Below, in pieces: positions 24,895-33,712 of a stretch of 43,712 bases of DNA. A model generated the notes under the pieces. The model ran no database searches and had not been told where the DNA came from. It saw nothing but the letters and a program-made list of their open reading frames with translations. Source of the DNA: CAZFAP01 sp964516325 (GTDB lineage Bacteria > Auribacterota > JABMQX01); assembly GCA_964516325.1 (NCBI GenBank), contig CAZFAP010000016.1:1-43712 (forward strand). Direction: 5' to 3'. A program made the position numbers and the translations under genes. Every line of letters starts with the position of its first letter. The first letter of the stretch is position 1.

Positions 24895-26124
24895 ATGAGA
24901 AAGATAACGTGGATAACGTTGTTGGTGGGTGGGACTGTTGCCGGATTCGTCGTTGGAGTGACGGTCGCCAGAAGAAAGAAACCAGAGGTCCCGGCGCGCC
25001 AAGACGAAGTGAGGGCTGAGCGGAAGAAGCCGGAGTCCGACCGCGCCCTCCTCACGAGGCTGGAGCAATTCCGCAAGGCGCTGGCCGGGAAGGAAAAGAG
25101 GGTAAGCCAGTTGGAGGCGGAGCTTGCGGAAGTCAAGGCGAAATTGCCGCCGCCGGTGGGCCCTGAAGAAAGGAAGTTGCAGAAGGAGTATCGGGAATGG
25201 AAGGAAAGCCTGATGCGGGACGAGCGCGGCAAGGCTCGGTACGAGAAATCGAAGGAGCTCAGCGCCAAGATTCTCCAGCGTAAGGATAAGGGTCTGCGCG
25301 CCCAGGGTCTTGAAGAACTCGCTGCGCTTCTCCAGAGCGAGGATCGCGAAGAGCTGCTTGTCGGATTGGGAGCCGCCGGATCACTTGGTGCTATCTCCTG
25401 CGACAGAGAGAGGTTCAACCTCCTCATCCTCAAGGCGATGTCGCATGCGGACGCCGAGATTCGTGAGGCCGCTCTCGACTGCACTTTCGGAATCTGGCAT
25501 CCGGACGAGCACTTGGATGCGCTGCTTGGGATGGCGCGAGACCCGTCGTTGGAAATCCGCCGCTCGGTGGCGGAGAGCATTCGCTGGCTCGATGGCGACG
25601 GCCGAAGGGAGGAGGTGGCGAGCGTTCTGCGGGAGCTGCTCAAGGATGATGATACGGTCGTCAGGATACGAGCCGCGCAGGCTCTGTGGGAGGTGCCCGA
25701 GTATGCGCAGGAGATGGAGGATTTTGTCATCGAGTTGTCGAGGAGCGCTGAGAACCGGGAAGAGGCGAGGAAAATCCTGGAGTGCCTGTGGGGGAGGGCG
25801 GGCGGGAGCGCGAAGATTGCTCAGCGGGTGATCGAAATGTACGATGAGGGTCATAGCGGAGACTACATGTTGAACTGGACTATGTCCGGAGAGCTATCTG
25901 AGCCCGTCAAGCTCCTTGCGAGACAATTCTGTCTCAGGGTGCTGAGGGAGAGCGTGCAAGGGTTCCAGCGGCAGCAGGCGGCGCTGGGGCTGATGGCGAT
26001 GGGAGACCCGTCGGTTCTCCCTGAGCTTGAGGAGATCGCACGCAGCGAAGACGCGGAAGGGATAGAAGGGGTGCTCACGGGCGCAATCCGACATCTTCGG
26101 GAGCAAGCGGCTAAGGCGAGGTGA
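24895..26124 (+). CDS. Array gene 8: membrane-anchored coiled-coil/HEAT-repeat protein opening block 2
   Basis: 409 residues from the ATG at 24895, which has GGAGGAGG six bases upstream and aligns with the other N-termini; an earlier start six codons upstream would overlap that site. Membrane helix 5-25 (AGFVVGVTVA). Coiled coil about 50-84 (LEQFRKALAGKEKRVSQLEAE), LPPPVGPEE, signature ILQRKDKGL at 126-134 and ISCDRERF at 167-174. HEAT helices: EIREAAL at 188-194, EIRRSVA at 220-226, VVRIRAA at 255-261. QEMEDFVIELSRSAEN at 272-287. Variable segment GHSGDYMLNWTMSGELSEPV at about 319-338. It is closest to gene 12 (shared ELSAKILQR, ALWExPEYAQEMED and AQRVIEMYD). Gene 9 begins 6 bases after its stop, the same spacing as between genes 11 and 12. 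Confidence 0.92.
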   Translation: MRKITWITLLVGGTVAGFVVGVTVARRKKPEVPARQDEVRAERKKPESDRALLTRLEQFRKALAGKEKRVSQLEAELAEVKAKLPPPVGPEERKLQKEYREWKESLMRDERGKARYEKSKELSAKILQRKDKGLRAQGLEELAALLQSEDREELLVGLGAAGSLGAISCDRERFNLLILKAMSHADAEIREAALDCTFGIWHPDEHLDALLGMARDPSLEIRRSVAESIRWLDGDGRREEVASVLRELLKDDDTVVRIRAAQALWEVPEYAQEMEDFVIELSRSAENREEARKILECLWGRAGGSAKIAQRVIEMYDEGHSGDYMLNWTMSGELSEPVKLLARQFCLRVLRESVQGFQRQQAALGLMAMGDPSVLPELEEIARSEDAEGIEGVLTGAIRHLREQAAKAR

Positions 26125-26130
26125 AGAGCG

Positions 26131-27480
26131 ATGGGTAAGACTGCGTGGATTACGGCATTTGGAGCTGGAGTGTGTTTGGCCTTCGCGATAGGCGTCGCCG
26201 TTGGCAAGGGCAGAAAGGCTGAACCGGTTTCTCTCCAGCCAGCAATGGAGTCGAGGAAAAAGGAGGGCGAATCTGACCGTGTTCGCGCTCTCCTTGCCAG
26301 CCTGGAGAATTTCCGCAAGGCGCTCGCCGAGAAGGAAGAGAGGGTGGGCGAGCTGGAGGCGGAGCTGGCGGAAGTCCGCGCGCAGTTGCCCGCTCCTCTC
26401 TCCCCGGAAGAGAAGGAAAAACAGAGGCAGCAGGAGGAAACGCGAAAGCAGCGGGAACGCGAGCTTGCCCTCTTCAGCAAAGCGAGAGACCTGCGACGGA
26501 AAATCGTCCAGCGAAAGGATAAGGCTCTCCGGCAGGCGGGGGCTGCCGAGCTGGTAAAGCTCATCGAGAGCGCCGATCCGGAAGACCAGCTTCTTGGTCT
26601 GACCACATTGTTCTACCTCGACGGAATGAAGGTCGGCGCGGAGAGATTCCGGCCGCAAATCTTCGCGGCGATTCAGAGCCAATCCCCGGAGCTGCGTCAC
26701 GCCGCCGTCAGCTGCCTGAGTCAGGCTTACCCGCCGGAGGAATCGTTCGAGATGCTGCTCGGCATGGTGCACGACCCGTCGCCGGAGGTCCGCGATTCTG
26801 CGGCGTTCAACCTCGCGTCAATCTGTGGTGAAGACCCGATGGAGGAGGTTGAGGGAGTTTTGACCTCCCTTCTTCGCGACAGCGATGAGACGGTCAGGAG
26901 AACATCGCTCATCGCTTTGTCGGGCATGTATGGGCATTACGACGAAGCCCAAAAAGCGGAGAAAATGGAGAGTCTCGCCGCCGAGCTGGCCGCCGACCCG
27001 CAAAGAGCTGGCGAAGTCCTCGGCTGGTGGGAGGCGAGATACAAATTGGGACCGGAGAACACCGCTCGCCTCAGCGAGATGCTTCTCAGCGGGGACATCC
27101 TCGTCTTTGGCGGCGAAGATAGTTTCAGCGAGCGAACGCTCAACGAATTATTCGGCAGCCCTCTTATCGCCAATGAGGGCGAGTTTCAGCCCTTCATCTC
27201 TCGCGTCACGCTGCGGGTCCTGAAGGACAGCCGCGATGATGAACTCCGCCGCCGCGCGTTACGGATGGTGCGTGATTCTGAAAATAGGAGCCTCGTTCCC
27301 CAGCTCGAAGAAATTGCGGGCAGCCCGAACTCAGCGAAGATCAGAGAGGACCTCGCAAAGACCATCGAGTACCTCCAGGAGCCTCGATCCCTTCATTCCC
27401 TGAAACGGTATGGACTGGATGAGGAACCGCCGGCGCCCGTTGAGGGACCGGGGAGAGTCGAGGAAACGCAGGAGGAGTAA
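26131..27480 (+). CDS. Array gene 9: long-form HEAT-repeat protein ending block 2
   Basis: 449 residues, the longest copy and the close relative of gene 7. Membrane helix 5-25 (LAFAIGVAVGKG, GxxxG at 21-25). Coiled coil about 53-87, LPAPLSPEEKE, charged linker 95-117, signature KIVQRKDKAL at 124-133, then FYLDGMKVGAERFRPQI at 161-177. HEAT helices: ELRHAAV, EVRDSAA and TVRRTSL. The long EMED-region variant is DEAQKAEKMESLAAELAADP, the variable segment GDILVFGGEDSFSERTLNEL (321-340), and DAEG is replaced by SAKI. It has a Pro/Glu-rich tail of about 30 residues (GLDEEPPAPVEGP). Like gene 7 it stands immediately before an intergenic gap, here 127 bases. Confidence 0.92.
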   Translation: MGKTAWITAFGAGVCLAFAIGVAVGKGRKAEPVSLQPAMESRKKEGESDRVRALLASLENFRKALAEKEERVGELEAELAEVRAQLPAPLSPEEKEKQRQQEETRKQRERELALFSKARDLRRKIVQRKDKALRQAGAAELVKLIESADPEDQLLGLTTLFYLDGMKVGAERFRPQIFAAIQSQSPELRHAAVSCLSQAYPPEESFEMLLGMVHDPSPEVRDSAAFNLASICGEDPMEEVEGVLTSLLRDSDETVRRTSLIALSGMYGHYDEAQKAEKMESLAAELAADPQRAGEVLGWWEARYKLGPENTARLSEMLLSGDILVFGGEDSFSERTLNELFGSPLIANEGEFQPFISRVTLRVLKDSRDDELRRRALRMVRDSENRSLVPQLEEIAGSPNSAKIREDLAKTIEYLQEPRSLHSLKRYGLDEEPPAPVEGPGRVEETQEE

Positions 27481-27552
27481 CCCCGGACAGAATGAGGGAC
27501 CTCGATGAGAGGCGGCGGAGGGGCGGAGTTCATGCCGCTCGGCGAGAGAGTA

Positions 27553-27564
27553 CGGTCGCGACCG
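27553..27564. repeat. 12-base perfect palindrome in the gap between array blocks 2 and 3
   Basis: CGGTCGCGACCG lies 44 bases before the start of array gene 10, in the 127-base gap. It could be an operator or chance; there is no second copy in the window that I noticed. Confidence 0.35.
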
Positions 27565-27607
27565 GCAAAAATGGGAAACACGGAATAATCGAGGGTGTTC
27601 AACGGCC

Positions 27608-28840
27608 ATGAGAACAACCACCTGGATCGGTTTGCTGCTCGCTGGCGTGTGCGCCGGTTTCGCCATCGGATTTACCCTTGGCAAAACCGGAAAGCGCGAA
27701 ACCCCGCCGCCCCGTGCACTGGCCGGCGAATCCCCAGAGCCGCACCCGGAGTGGGACCGCGCCCCCCTCGGAGGCCTCGAGAAGTTGCGCAACTCGGTCG
27801 CCGAGAGGCAAGATAGAATATCCGAGCTGGAGGCGGAGCTTGCGGCGGTGCGGGCGAAGCTGCCCCCCTCGCTGAGCCTTGAGGACGAGACAAGAAGAAG
27901 GGGAAAAGAGGAGGCAATGGGACTGCGCGAGCGCTGGCGGGCTCGCTGCGAGAAGTCGAGGGAGCTACGGAACAAAATCCTCCAGCGAAAGGACAAGGCT
28001 TTACGCGCACAAGGTCTGGATGAGGTTGCCGCCTTGCTCGAGAGCGGCGACCGCGAGCAGTTGATGCTGGGACTTACGGTTCTTTCTTGCCTGAAGAGCA
28101 TCAACTGGGACAAAGAGACGTTCAAGCCGGCAATCCTCGCCGCGCTCAGTCATCAAGATGCGGAGGTGCGGTGGAGCGCCATGAATTGCTCGCTCGCGAT
28201 CGAGGAAGCCCCGGTGCAGCTTTTGTCTTCCATGGTCAACGACCCGTTCAGCGAAAGCCGCAGGCTCGCTGCGGAAAGGCTGACGTTTGAGTGTTACAAG
28301 CGTCGCGAACAAGCGGAAGACGTGGTCGTTTCTGCCCTTCAGCCCTTGCTGAAGGACACTGATTTAGCGGTTCGGGTGCAAGCGATGAATGGACTATCCC
28401 TCATCCCGGAGTGTGCCGGGGAAGTGGATGACATGGCCATTGAAATGTCAAGGAATCCCGATGAAGCAACGGCGATGCTGAGCTGGCTCAATGCGAGGCA
28501 AGAGAAAAGCCGGGAGGTCGCCGAGCGCCTCGTCGAGATGTATGAGGAGGGACACAGGGTGGACTGGTACGGCGGTGACTATTACCCTGTGGGCTGGACG
28601 CGTGGTCATCTCGCGGACGAGGTGAGGCCCATCGGCGTTGACCTCTGTCTGCGGATACTGCGAGAGAGTGTCAACCACTTGGAACGGTCAGAGGCCCTCA
28701 AGGGACTTTCCAACCTCGCAGACATATCGGTCGTTCCCCAACTTGAAGAAATCGCCCGAAGCGACGACGCGGAAGGGATCGAAGAGGAACTGGCAGGAAC
28801 CATCGAACAGCTCAAGCAGCGGGGGAGTGAGCAGAGATGA
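27608..28840 (+). CDS. Array gene 10: membrane-anchored coiled-coil/HEAT-repeat protein opening block 3
   Basis: 410 residues. Membrane helix 5-25 (CAGFAIGFTLGKTG, GxxxG at 21-25). Coiled coil about 54-84 (LRNSVAERQDRISELEAELA), LPPSLSLEDE, signature ILQRKDKAL at 124-132 and INWDKETFKP at 165-174. HEAT helices: EVRWSAM at 186-192, ESRRLAA at 216-222 and AVRVQAM at 254-260. The EMED helix is GEVDDMAIEMSRNPDE. The variable segment GHRVDWYGGDYYPVGWTRGH (315-334) is unusually Trp/Tyr/Gly rich. The last 44 bases or so of the C-terminal module are identical at DNA level to those of gene 12 (28760-28803). No clear ribosome site precedes the ATG, odd for a block-opening gene. Ends in an ATGA overlap. 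Confidence 0.91.
   Translation: MRTTTWIGLLLAGVCAGFAIGFTLGKTGKRETPPPRALAGESPEPHPEWDRAPLGGLEKLRNSVAERQDRISELEAELAAVRAKLPPSLSLEDETRRRGKEEAMGLRERWRARCEKSRELRNKILQRKDKALRAQGLDEVAALLESGDREQLMLGLTVLSCLKSINWDKETFKPAILAALSHQDAEVRWSAMNCSLAIEEAPVQLLSSMVNDPFSESRRLAAERLTFECYKRREQAEDVVVSALQPLLKDTDLAVRVQAMNGLSLIPECAGEVDDMAIEMSRNPDEATAMLSWLNARQEKSREVAERLVEMYEEGHRVDWYGGDYYPVGWTRGHLADEVRPIGVDLCLRILRESVNHLERSEALKGLSNLADISVVPQLEEIARSDDAEGIEEELAGTIEQLKQRGSEQR
28760..28803 (+). repeat. 44-base segment identical to one in array gene 12 (copy A)
   Basis: This stretch in the C-terminal module of gene 10 is base-for-base identical to 31222-31265 in gene 12, while the flanking coding sequence has diverged. It encodes SDDAEGIEEELAGT. 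Confidence 0.95.
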
Positions 28841-30063
28841 AAAGAACAGGGTGGATTGGGCTGCTGGTTGTTGGGATGGCAGCAGCGTTTGCCGTGGGGC
28901 TGGTGACCGGAAAGGGAAGGAAACCGGAAGAAGCGGCCCCGCGAGAGCTTGTGAAGGTCGAAAGAGAAAATCCCAGAGCTCCGGACTACAGGGCTCTGCG
29001 TGCCAGCCTGGAGCGGTTCCGTGTTGCGCTGGCTGAGAAGGAAGAGGAGGTGGAGAGGCTCAGAAGCGAACTCGAGGAAGTGCGTGCGAAACTCCCGGCT
29101 CCCTTGCCGCCTGAGGAAGAGAGGCGCGAGAAGGAACAAGAAGAGACGCGCAAGAGGGACGAGCGCCGGAGTGGCCTCTATGAGAAATCGAAGCTGCTTC
29201 GGGCGAAGATTCTCCAGAGAAGGGATAAGGCCCTGCGTGAAGAGGGGCTTACGGAGGTTGCGACATTGATCCAGAGCGGCCAGGCCGAGGAGATGGTCCT
29301 GGGTTTAATGACGCTCTTCAACCTATGGGGCTTCAATCTTGACAAGGAGAGGTTCCTGCCGGACGTGCTGGAAGCTCTGAAGCATGAGGACGCGGAGGTT
29401 CGCCTGGGAGCCCTTAGCTGTGTGCGCACCCTATGTTCCCCGCAGGAACTGCTCGGGATTGCCCTCTCGATGAAGGGGGACCCTTCCCCCGAAGTGCGCA
29501 CGTTGGCGGCGCACTGGCTCCCATCGCTTGCCGGGCCGGAGTGGAACGAGGAGGTTGCCTCCGCCCTGAAAGCGCTCCTTCGGGACGAAGACAGATCCGT
29601 CAGGAACGGACTTGCGGAGGAACTGTCCCGCGGCCACTCTTCTCCCCATGTCTCGGGTGCCGAACTGGAGGACATCATGATCAAGCTGTCGAAAGACAAG
29701 GAGACGGCCTATGCTGCGCGCGAGTGGATGCTGCGGACGGGCCCGGTCAGCGCCAGGATTGCTCAGCGGATTATCGAAATGCACGGCGAAGATGGTTGGC
29801 CGTTTTTCAACTGGGGGATGGATAGGGACAGGATTCTTGACGAGGCAAAGCCTGTCATCCGCGATTTTTCCCTCCGGGTGGTCAGGGACAGCCTTGACCA
29901 GTGGGAACGCCGCGGGGCGCTGGACAGGCTAAGGGATATGGGGGACCCGAGCGTCATCCCCCAACTGGAGGAAATCGCGCGGAGTCCGGATGCGGAAGGA
30001 ATCGAGGAGCACCTCGCAAAAACCATCGAGGAGCTCCGACAGCGAGCTAACCAGCCGAGGTGA
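28837..30063 (+). CDS. Array gene 11: membrane-anchored coiled-coil/HEAT-repeat protein
   Basis: 408 residues, started in the ATGA of gene 10. Membrane helix 5-25 (MAAAFAVGLVTGKG, GxxxG at 21-25). Coiled coil about 52-88 (LERFRVALAEKEEEVERLRS), LPAPLPPEEE and a Glu/Arg/Lys linker (94-113). Signature ILQRRDKAL at 125-133; LWGFNLDKERFLP at 163-175 groups it with gene 6. HEAT helices: EVRLGAL at 187-193, EVRTLAA at 219-225 and SVRNGLA at 254-260. The EMED helix is preceded by an insertion (RGHSSPHVSGAELED). Variable segment GEDGWPFFNWGMDRDRILDE (317-336). C-terminal module consensus-like, but the tail RQRANQPR differs from QKGxGQR. Gene 12 starts 6 bases after the stop. Confidence 0.91.
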   Translation: MKRTGWIGLLVVGMAAAFAVGLVTGKGRKPEEAAPRELVKVERENPRAPDYRALRASLERFRVALAEKEEEVERLRSELEEVRAKLPAPLPPEEERREKEQEETRKRDERRSGLYEKSKLLRAKILQRRDKALREEGLTEVATLIQSGQAEEMVLGLMTLFNLWGFNLDKERFLPDVLEALKHEDAEVRLGALSCVRTLCSPQELLGIALSMKGDPSPEVRTLAAHWLPSLAGPEWNEEVASALKALLRDEDRSVRNGLAEELSRGHSSPHVSGAELEDIMIKLSKDKETAYAAREWMLRTGPVSARIAQRIIEMHGEDGWPFFNWGMDRDRILDEAKPVIRDFSLRVVRDSLDQWERRGALDRLRDMGDPSVIPQLEEIARSPDAEGIEEHLAKTIEELRQRANQPR

Positions 30064-30069
30064 GGGATA

Positions 30070-31302
30070 ATGAGCAAGACTGGATGGGTTGTCCTATTGG
30101 TCGCGGGAATGTGTGTCAGCTTTGCGATTGGCGCAAGGGTCGGCAGAGGCAGCAAGGCGCGGCCGCCGACCGCTCTGCCAGGGGCAGACACGAAGGAGAT
30201 GAACGAAGGAGCGGATCGGGTGCCGGCTGCGCTTACCAGCCTTGAGAGCTTCCGCAGGGAGCTCGCCCGAAAGGAAAACAGGATAGGCGATCTTGAAGCG
30301 GAGCTTGCGCAGGTCAAAGCGAAATTGCCACCGCCGCCGACTCCGGAGGAAGAGAAGCTGGGGAAGGAGTACCTGGGATGGAAGGAAGAGCGAAGGCGGT
30401 ACGAGCGCTGGGAGGCCCGGGACAAGAAATCAAAAGAGCTGAGCGCGAAGATCCTCCAGCGCAGGGATAGGGCTCTGCGCGCTCAGAGTCTTGAGGAGCT
30501 TGCCGTGCTCCTGGAAAGCGACGACTCCGAAGAGGTGCTTCTGGGATTCGCGGTTCTGCCGTCGCTGAATTTCATCCCGTGCGACAAGGAGAAGTTTCAG
30601 CCTCAAATCGTCAAAGCGCTTTCGCATGAGAATCCTGATGTTTGCCGGATGGCGCTCTACAGCGTGTACATGGTCTCGCCCCTGGAGCAGGATTTCGACG
30701 CGCTGGTTCCGCTGGCAAAGGACCCAGCGCCGGAAGTCCGCCGCCTGGTGGTAGGGCCTCTTGGCTCGGCAAGTGAGGAGAGCCAAAGAGAGAAAGCCGC
30801 GAGCGTCCTGCGCAGCTTGCTTACGGACGATGATACGGAGGTGAGGTTGCGTGCCGCCTACGCTCTATGGGAAAGGCCCGAGTACGCACAGGAAATGGAG
30901 GATGTGCTGATACAACTGTCAAAGGACGTTGAGAATCCGAAAGAGGCGGGGGAGATTTTCGGATGGCTTCAATGGAGGGCGGGTCGCAGCGCGAAGACTG
31001 CTCAGCGGGTCATCGAGATGTACGACCAGGGCCAGAGGGGATACCCCCCGGCGGATTGGGTTCGTGTCGGCGTATCTGATGACGCTAAGCCCGTAGTCAG
31101 GCAATTCTTTGTGCGGGTTGTGAGAGATAGCATTGATCAGTACGAGCGGCGGTCAGCTCTCGAAGCACTGCAAACGATCGGAGACCCGTCGGCCATCCCT
31201 GAGCTTGAGCAGATTGCGCGGAGCGACGACGCGGAAGGGATCGAAGAGGAACTGGCAGGAACCATGGAACAGCTCAGACAAAGGGGGAGCGGGCAGCGAT
31301 GA
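30070..31302 (+). CDS. Array gene 12: membrane-anchored coiled-coil/HEAT-repeat protein
   Basis: 410 residues. Membrane helix 5-25 (CVSFAIGARVGRG, GxxxG at 21-25). Coiled coil about 52-85 (LESFRRELARKENRIGDLEA), LPPPPTPEEEK, charged and aromatic linker 97-120, signature ILQRRDRAL at 128-136 and IPCDKEKFQP at 169-178. HEAT helices: DVCRMAL (a Cys replaces the usual Val-Arg pairing), EVRRLVV and EVRLRAA. ALWERPEYAQEMEDVLIQL at 265-283 and AQRVIEMYD at 311-319 show that gene 8 is the nearest copy. Variable segment GQRGYPPADWVRVGVSDDAK at about 321-340. Its C-terminal module shares a 44-base identical DNA stretch with gene 10. Ends QRGSGQR in an ATGA overlap into gene 13. Confidence 0.91.
   Translation: MSKTGWVVLLVAGMCVSFAIGARVGRGSKARPPTALPGADTKEMNEGADRVPAALTSLESFRRELARKENRIGDLEAELAQVKAKLPPPPTPEEEKLGKEYLGWKEERRRYERWEARDKKSKELSAKILQRRDRALRAQSLEELAVLLESDDSEEVLLGFAVLPSLNFIPCDKEKFQPQIVKALSHENPDVCRMALYSVYMVSPLEQDFDALVPLAKDPAPEVRRLVVGPLGSASEESQREKAASVLRSLLTDDDTEVRLRAAYALWERPEYAQEMEDVLIQLSKDVENPKEAGEIFGWLQWRAGRSAKTAQRVIEMYDQGQRGYPPADWVRVGVSDDAKPVVRQFFVRVVRDSIDQYERRSALEALQTIGDPSAIPELEQIARSDDAEGIEEELAGTMEQLRQRGSGQR
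31222..31265 (+). repeat. 44-base segment identical to one in array gene 10 (copy B)
   Basis: Partner of 28760-28803, at the equivalent position in the C-terminal module. The copies are about 2.5 kb apart and separated by gene 11, whose equivalent region differs. Confidence 0.95.
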
Positions 31303-32522
31303 GGAAGGCGGTGGGGACATGGCTTTTGCTTATCATGCCGTGTGCGGCGTTCTTTGTTGGGCTGAAGGTCGTAGGCGGCGGCCCCTGGGCGTTTGGAATC
31401 CTTTCTCGTGGACCTGGACGAGGGCAAAGTGCTCACGGCCGTCAGGCTGACCGCGCCGCTGCTCTCGAATTCGCGAATGAGGGATTGAGGAAAGAATTGC
31501 TCGCAAGGGACCAGAGGATTGCGGCGCTCGAAAAGGAAATCAAGGAAGTGCGAGATGGATTGCCTTCTCCCCTCACTCCCGAGGAGGAGAAGAGGTGGAG
31601 GGAGAATCAGGAGAGCCAGGCGCGCAGGAATCGCCGGAAGGCGATAGAAGAAAAGGCGAATGCCCTGCGAAATGTTATCCTTCAGCGAAAGGACAAAGTC
31701 TTGCGCCGGGAAGCGCTTGCGGAGCTTGACCGGCTCCTGCGGAGCGACGACGCGGAAGAGCTGGTTATCGGTCTGGCAACGTTCCGCCAGTTGCCGGACT
31801 TTATCCTGGACAAAAAGGCTTACAGGGCGCAGGTCTATGCTGTCCTGGAGCACGAAAACCGTGAGGTTCGTCTCCATGCCCTCAACTCCGTCCTGTACGT
31901 TTCCTCCCTGGAGGAGAAGCTTGGCATCGTTCTTTCCAAGACGAGCGATCCTGCTCCCGAAGTCCGGGCGCACGCAGTTGCTCTTCTTGGGAGCTACGTG
32001 GGATACGAGCGAGATGAGACGGTAGCTACGGTTCTGAGAAAACTTCTCCACGACGAGGATGCATCCGTCAGAAACGAAACGCTGACTGAGCTATCGCCGA
32101 CGTACGATTACCGCGGGGAGATGGAGGACTTGGTGATTGAGCTGTCGAAGGACCCGGAGACACGCGAGCAAGCCCACATCTGCCTTTCGGAGATGAAAAC
32201 GATTGACGCTAAGGTCGCTCAGCGCCTCGTGGAACTCTACGATTCGGCTCGAGTGTGGCGCCACGGCTCGGCGTGGATGGAAAGCAACTTCACGGACGAT
32301 GCCAGGCCCATTGTCTATCGGTTCTGCCTTGACATAGTGTCGGAGAGCTTCGTTCGCTGGGAGAGGGAGAACGCGCTGAAGTGCCTGCAAAGGGTTGGCG
32401 ATGCCTCAGTTCTTCGCGAACTGGAAATGCTTCAGCGCACTCCGCTCGCGCAAGGAATAGAGGATGAGCTGACAAAGACTGTCGGATCGCTGCGGCAGCA
32501 GCTTCAGGAGGAGGAACGATGA
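31299..32522 (+). CDS. Array gene 13: membrane-anchored coiled-coil/HEAT-repeat protein
   Basis: 407 residues, one of the more divergent copies. Membrane helix about 7-26 (LLLIMPCAAFFVGLKVVGG); Gly21 is kept but residue 25 is Val. A Gly/Arg-rich spacer (36-52) precedes the coiled coil (about 55-88, RKELLARDQRIAALEKEIKE). LPSPLTPEEEK, signature VILQRKDKVL at 126-135. HEAT helices: EVRLHAL at 189-195, EVRAHAV at 221-227 and SVRNETL at 256-262. GEMEDLVIELSKDPET at 273-288. Variable segment SARVWRHGSAWMESNFTDDA at about 316-335. The C-terminal module is changed (MLQRTPLAQGIEDELTK, so DAEG has become LAQG). The last codons, an AGGAGGAGG run, give an excellent ribosome site for gene 14, which it overlaps by ATGA. 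Confidence 0.9.
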   Translation: MRKAVGTWLLLIMPCAAFFVGLKVVGGGPWAFGILSRGPGRGQSAHGRQADRAAALEFANEGLRKELLARDQRIAALEKEIKEVRDGLPSPLTPEEEKRWRENQESQARRNRRKAIEEKANALRNVILQRKDKVLRREALAELDRLLRSDDAEELVIGLATFRQLPDFILDKKAYRAQVYAVLEHENREVRLHALNSVLYVSSLEEKLGIVLSKTSDPAPEVRAHAVALLGSYVGYERDETVATVLRKLLHDEDASVRNETLTELSPTYDYRGEMEDLVIELSKDPETREQAHICLSEMKTIDAKVAQRLVELYDSARVWRHGSAWMESNFTDDARPIVYRFCLDIVSESFVRWERENALKCLQRVGDASVLRELEMLQRTPLAQGIEDELTKTVGSLRQQLQEEER

Positions 32523-33712
32523 GGAAGCGCGCCCGGATAGCATTGTTGCTCGCGACGACGTGCGGCGGGTTTGTCCTCGGCGCCGCCGTGGGAGGGCTGG
32601 CGACGCGAAAGAACGAAATAAGCCATGGGCCGCCTGCCGGAAGGTCAGGTGACCGCCTGGTTGGACCAGGCGAAGTTCGGTCCCTTCTCGGGACTCGCGA
32701 GAATCTGCGGAAGGACCTCGCCAGCAAAGAGGGGCGGATTCGTGAGCTTGAAACGGAATTGTCCGCGCTGCGCGAGAAGCCATCCGGACCCCTCACGCCA
32801 GGACAGGAACAATGGCGAAAAACGATACGGCAGTGGGAACGAGGGCAGAAGCTCCAGAGCAAGATTCTCCAGTGGAGAGACAAGGCGGCGCACCGTGCAG
32901 GGCTCGAGGAATTTGCCGCGCTCTTGCGGAGCGAGGATGTCGAGGATGTGCTCCTCGGATGGGGGCTGGTGGAGCACATCTGGCAATACGTCGAGGATAT
33001 GGGCCAGTTCAGACCGCAATTCCTCAGAGCCATGAGCCACGAGGACGACCGGGTGCGCTTTGCTGCTCTTCAACACGCACGCTTCTTTTGCTCAGGGGAC
33101 GAATTCCGGGACATGATGTTCTCGCTGGCAAAGGACCCATCGCCGATGATTCGCCGCGACGTATGCCGTTGGCTCGTGTTCCAGACCCGTGAGGGGGCAG
33201 AGCGGCGTGAGGAGGCAACATCGCTTTTCACGAAGCTTCTTGAAGACGAGGATGCCCACGTCAAGGACAGTGCCCGCTGGGCCTTCCTGTCGTGGGGTCC
33301 CGAGACGCAAGGCGAGGACATGCTGATGGAGATGTCCAGGGACGCGAACTCTGCCGGGGCTGTCCAGAGATTGGCATGGCATCGCCGCACGATCAGCGGC
33401 AGACTGGCGGAACGCCTCGCCGAGCTATACGACGAGCAGGCCCCGCTGGACCGAAGTTTGCAATGGACCAGAGGAAAGCTGGCAGATGAGGCCAAGCCCA
33501 TCGCGTCTCGGCTATGGGTGCGAGCCCTTCGGGAGGGCATCGAGCCGTCCGAGCGCCGGGAAGCGCTTGAGGTTCTGGGGCGAATCGGAGCCCCACCCGT
33601 GATTCCCGACCTTGAAGCTATTGCGAAAAGCGACGACGCCGAGGGAATCGAAGAAGAACTTGCGAGAACGATTGAGCGTCTCCAGAAACAAACGAGCGGA
33701 GGTGTGCAATAA
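32519..33712 (+). CDS. Array gene 14: membrane-anchored coiled-coil/HEAT-repeat protein
   Basis: 397 residues, the shortest copy. Membrane helix about 6-25 (CGGFVLGAAVGG, GxxxG at 21-25). Coiled coil about 54-86 (RENLRKDLASKEGRIRELET); the PPPL block is reduced to SGPLTPGQEQ and the charged linker is about 12 residues shorter than in its neighbours. Signature KILQWRDKAA at 115-124, with Trp in place of Arg. HEAT helices: RVRFAAL at 178-184, MIRRDVC at 210-216 and HVKDSAR at 247-253. GEDMLMEMSRDAN replaces the EMED helix. Variable segment EQAPLDRSLQWTRGKLADEA at about 306-325. C-terminal module consensus (SDDAEGIEEELARTIERL). A TAATG junction gives a one-base overlap with gene 15. Confidence 0.9.
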   Translation: MRKRARIALLLATTCGGFVLGAAVGGLATRKNEISHGPPAGRSGDRLVGPGEVRSLLGTRENLRKDLASKEGRIRELETELSALREKPSGPLTPGQEQWRKTIRQWERGQKLQSKILQWRDKAAHRAGLEEFAALLRSEDVEDVLLGWGLVEHIWQYVEDMGQFRPQFLRAMSHEDDRVRFAALQHARFFCSGDEFRDMMFSLAKDPSPMIRRDVCRWLVFQTREGAERREEATSLFTKLLEDEDAHVKDSARWAFLSWGPETQGEDMLMEMSRDANSAGAVQRLAWHRRTISGRLAERLAELYDEQAPLDRSLQWTRGKLADEAKPIASRLWVRALREGIEPSERREALEVLGRIGAPPVIPDLEAIAKSDDAEGIEEELARTIERLQKQTSGGVQ

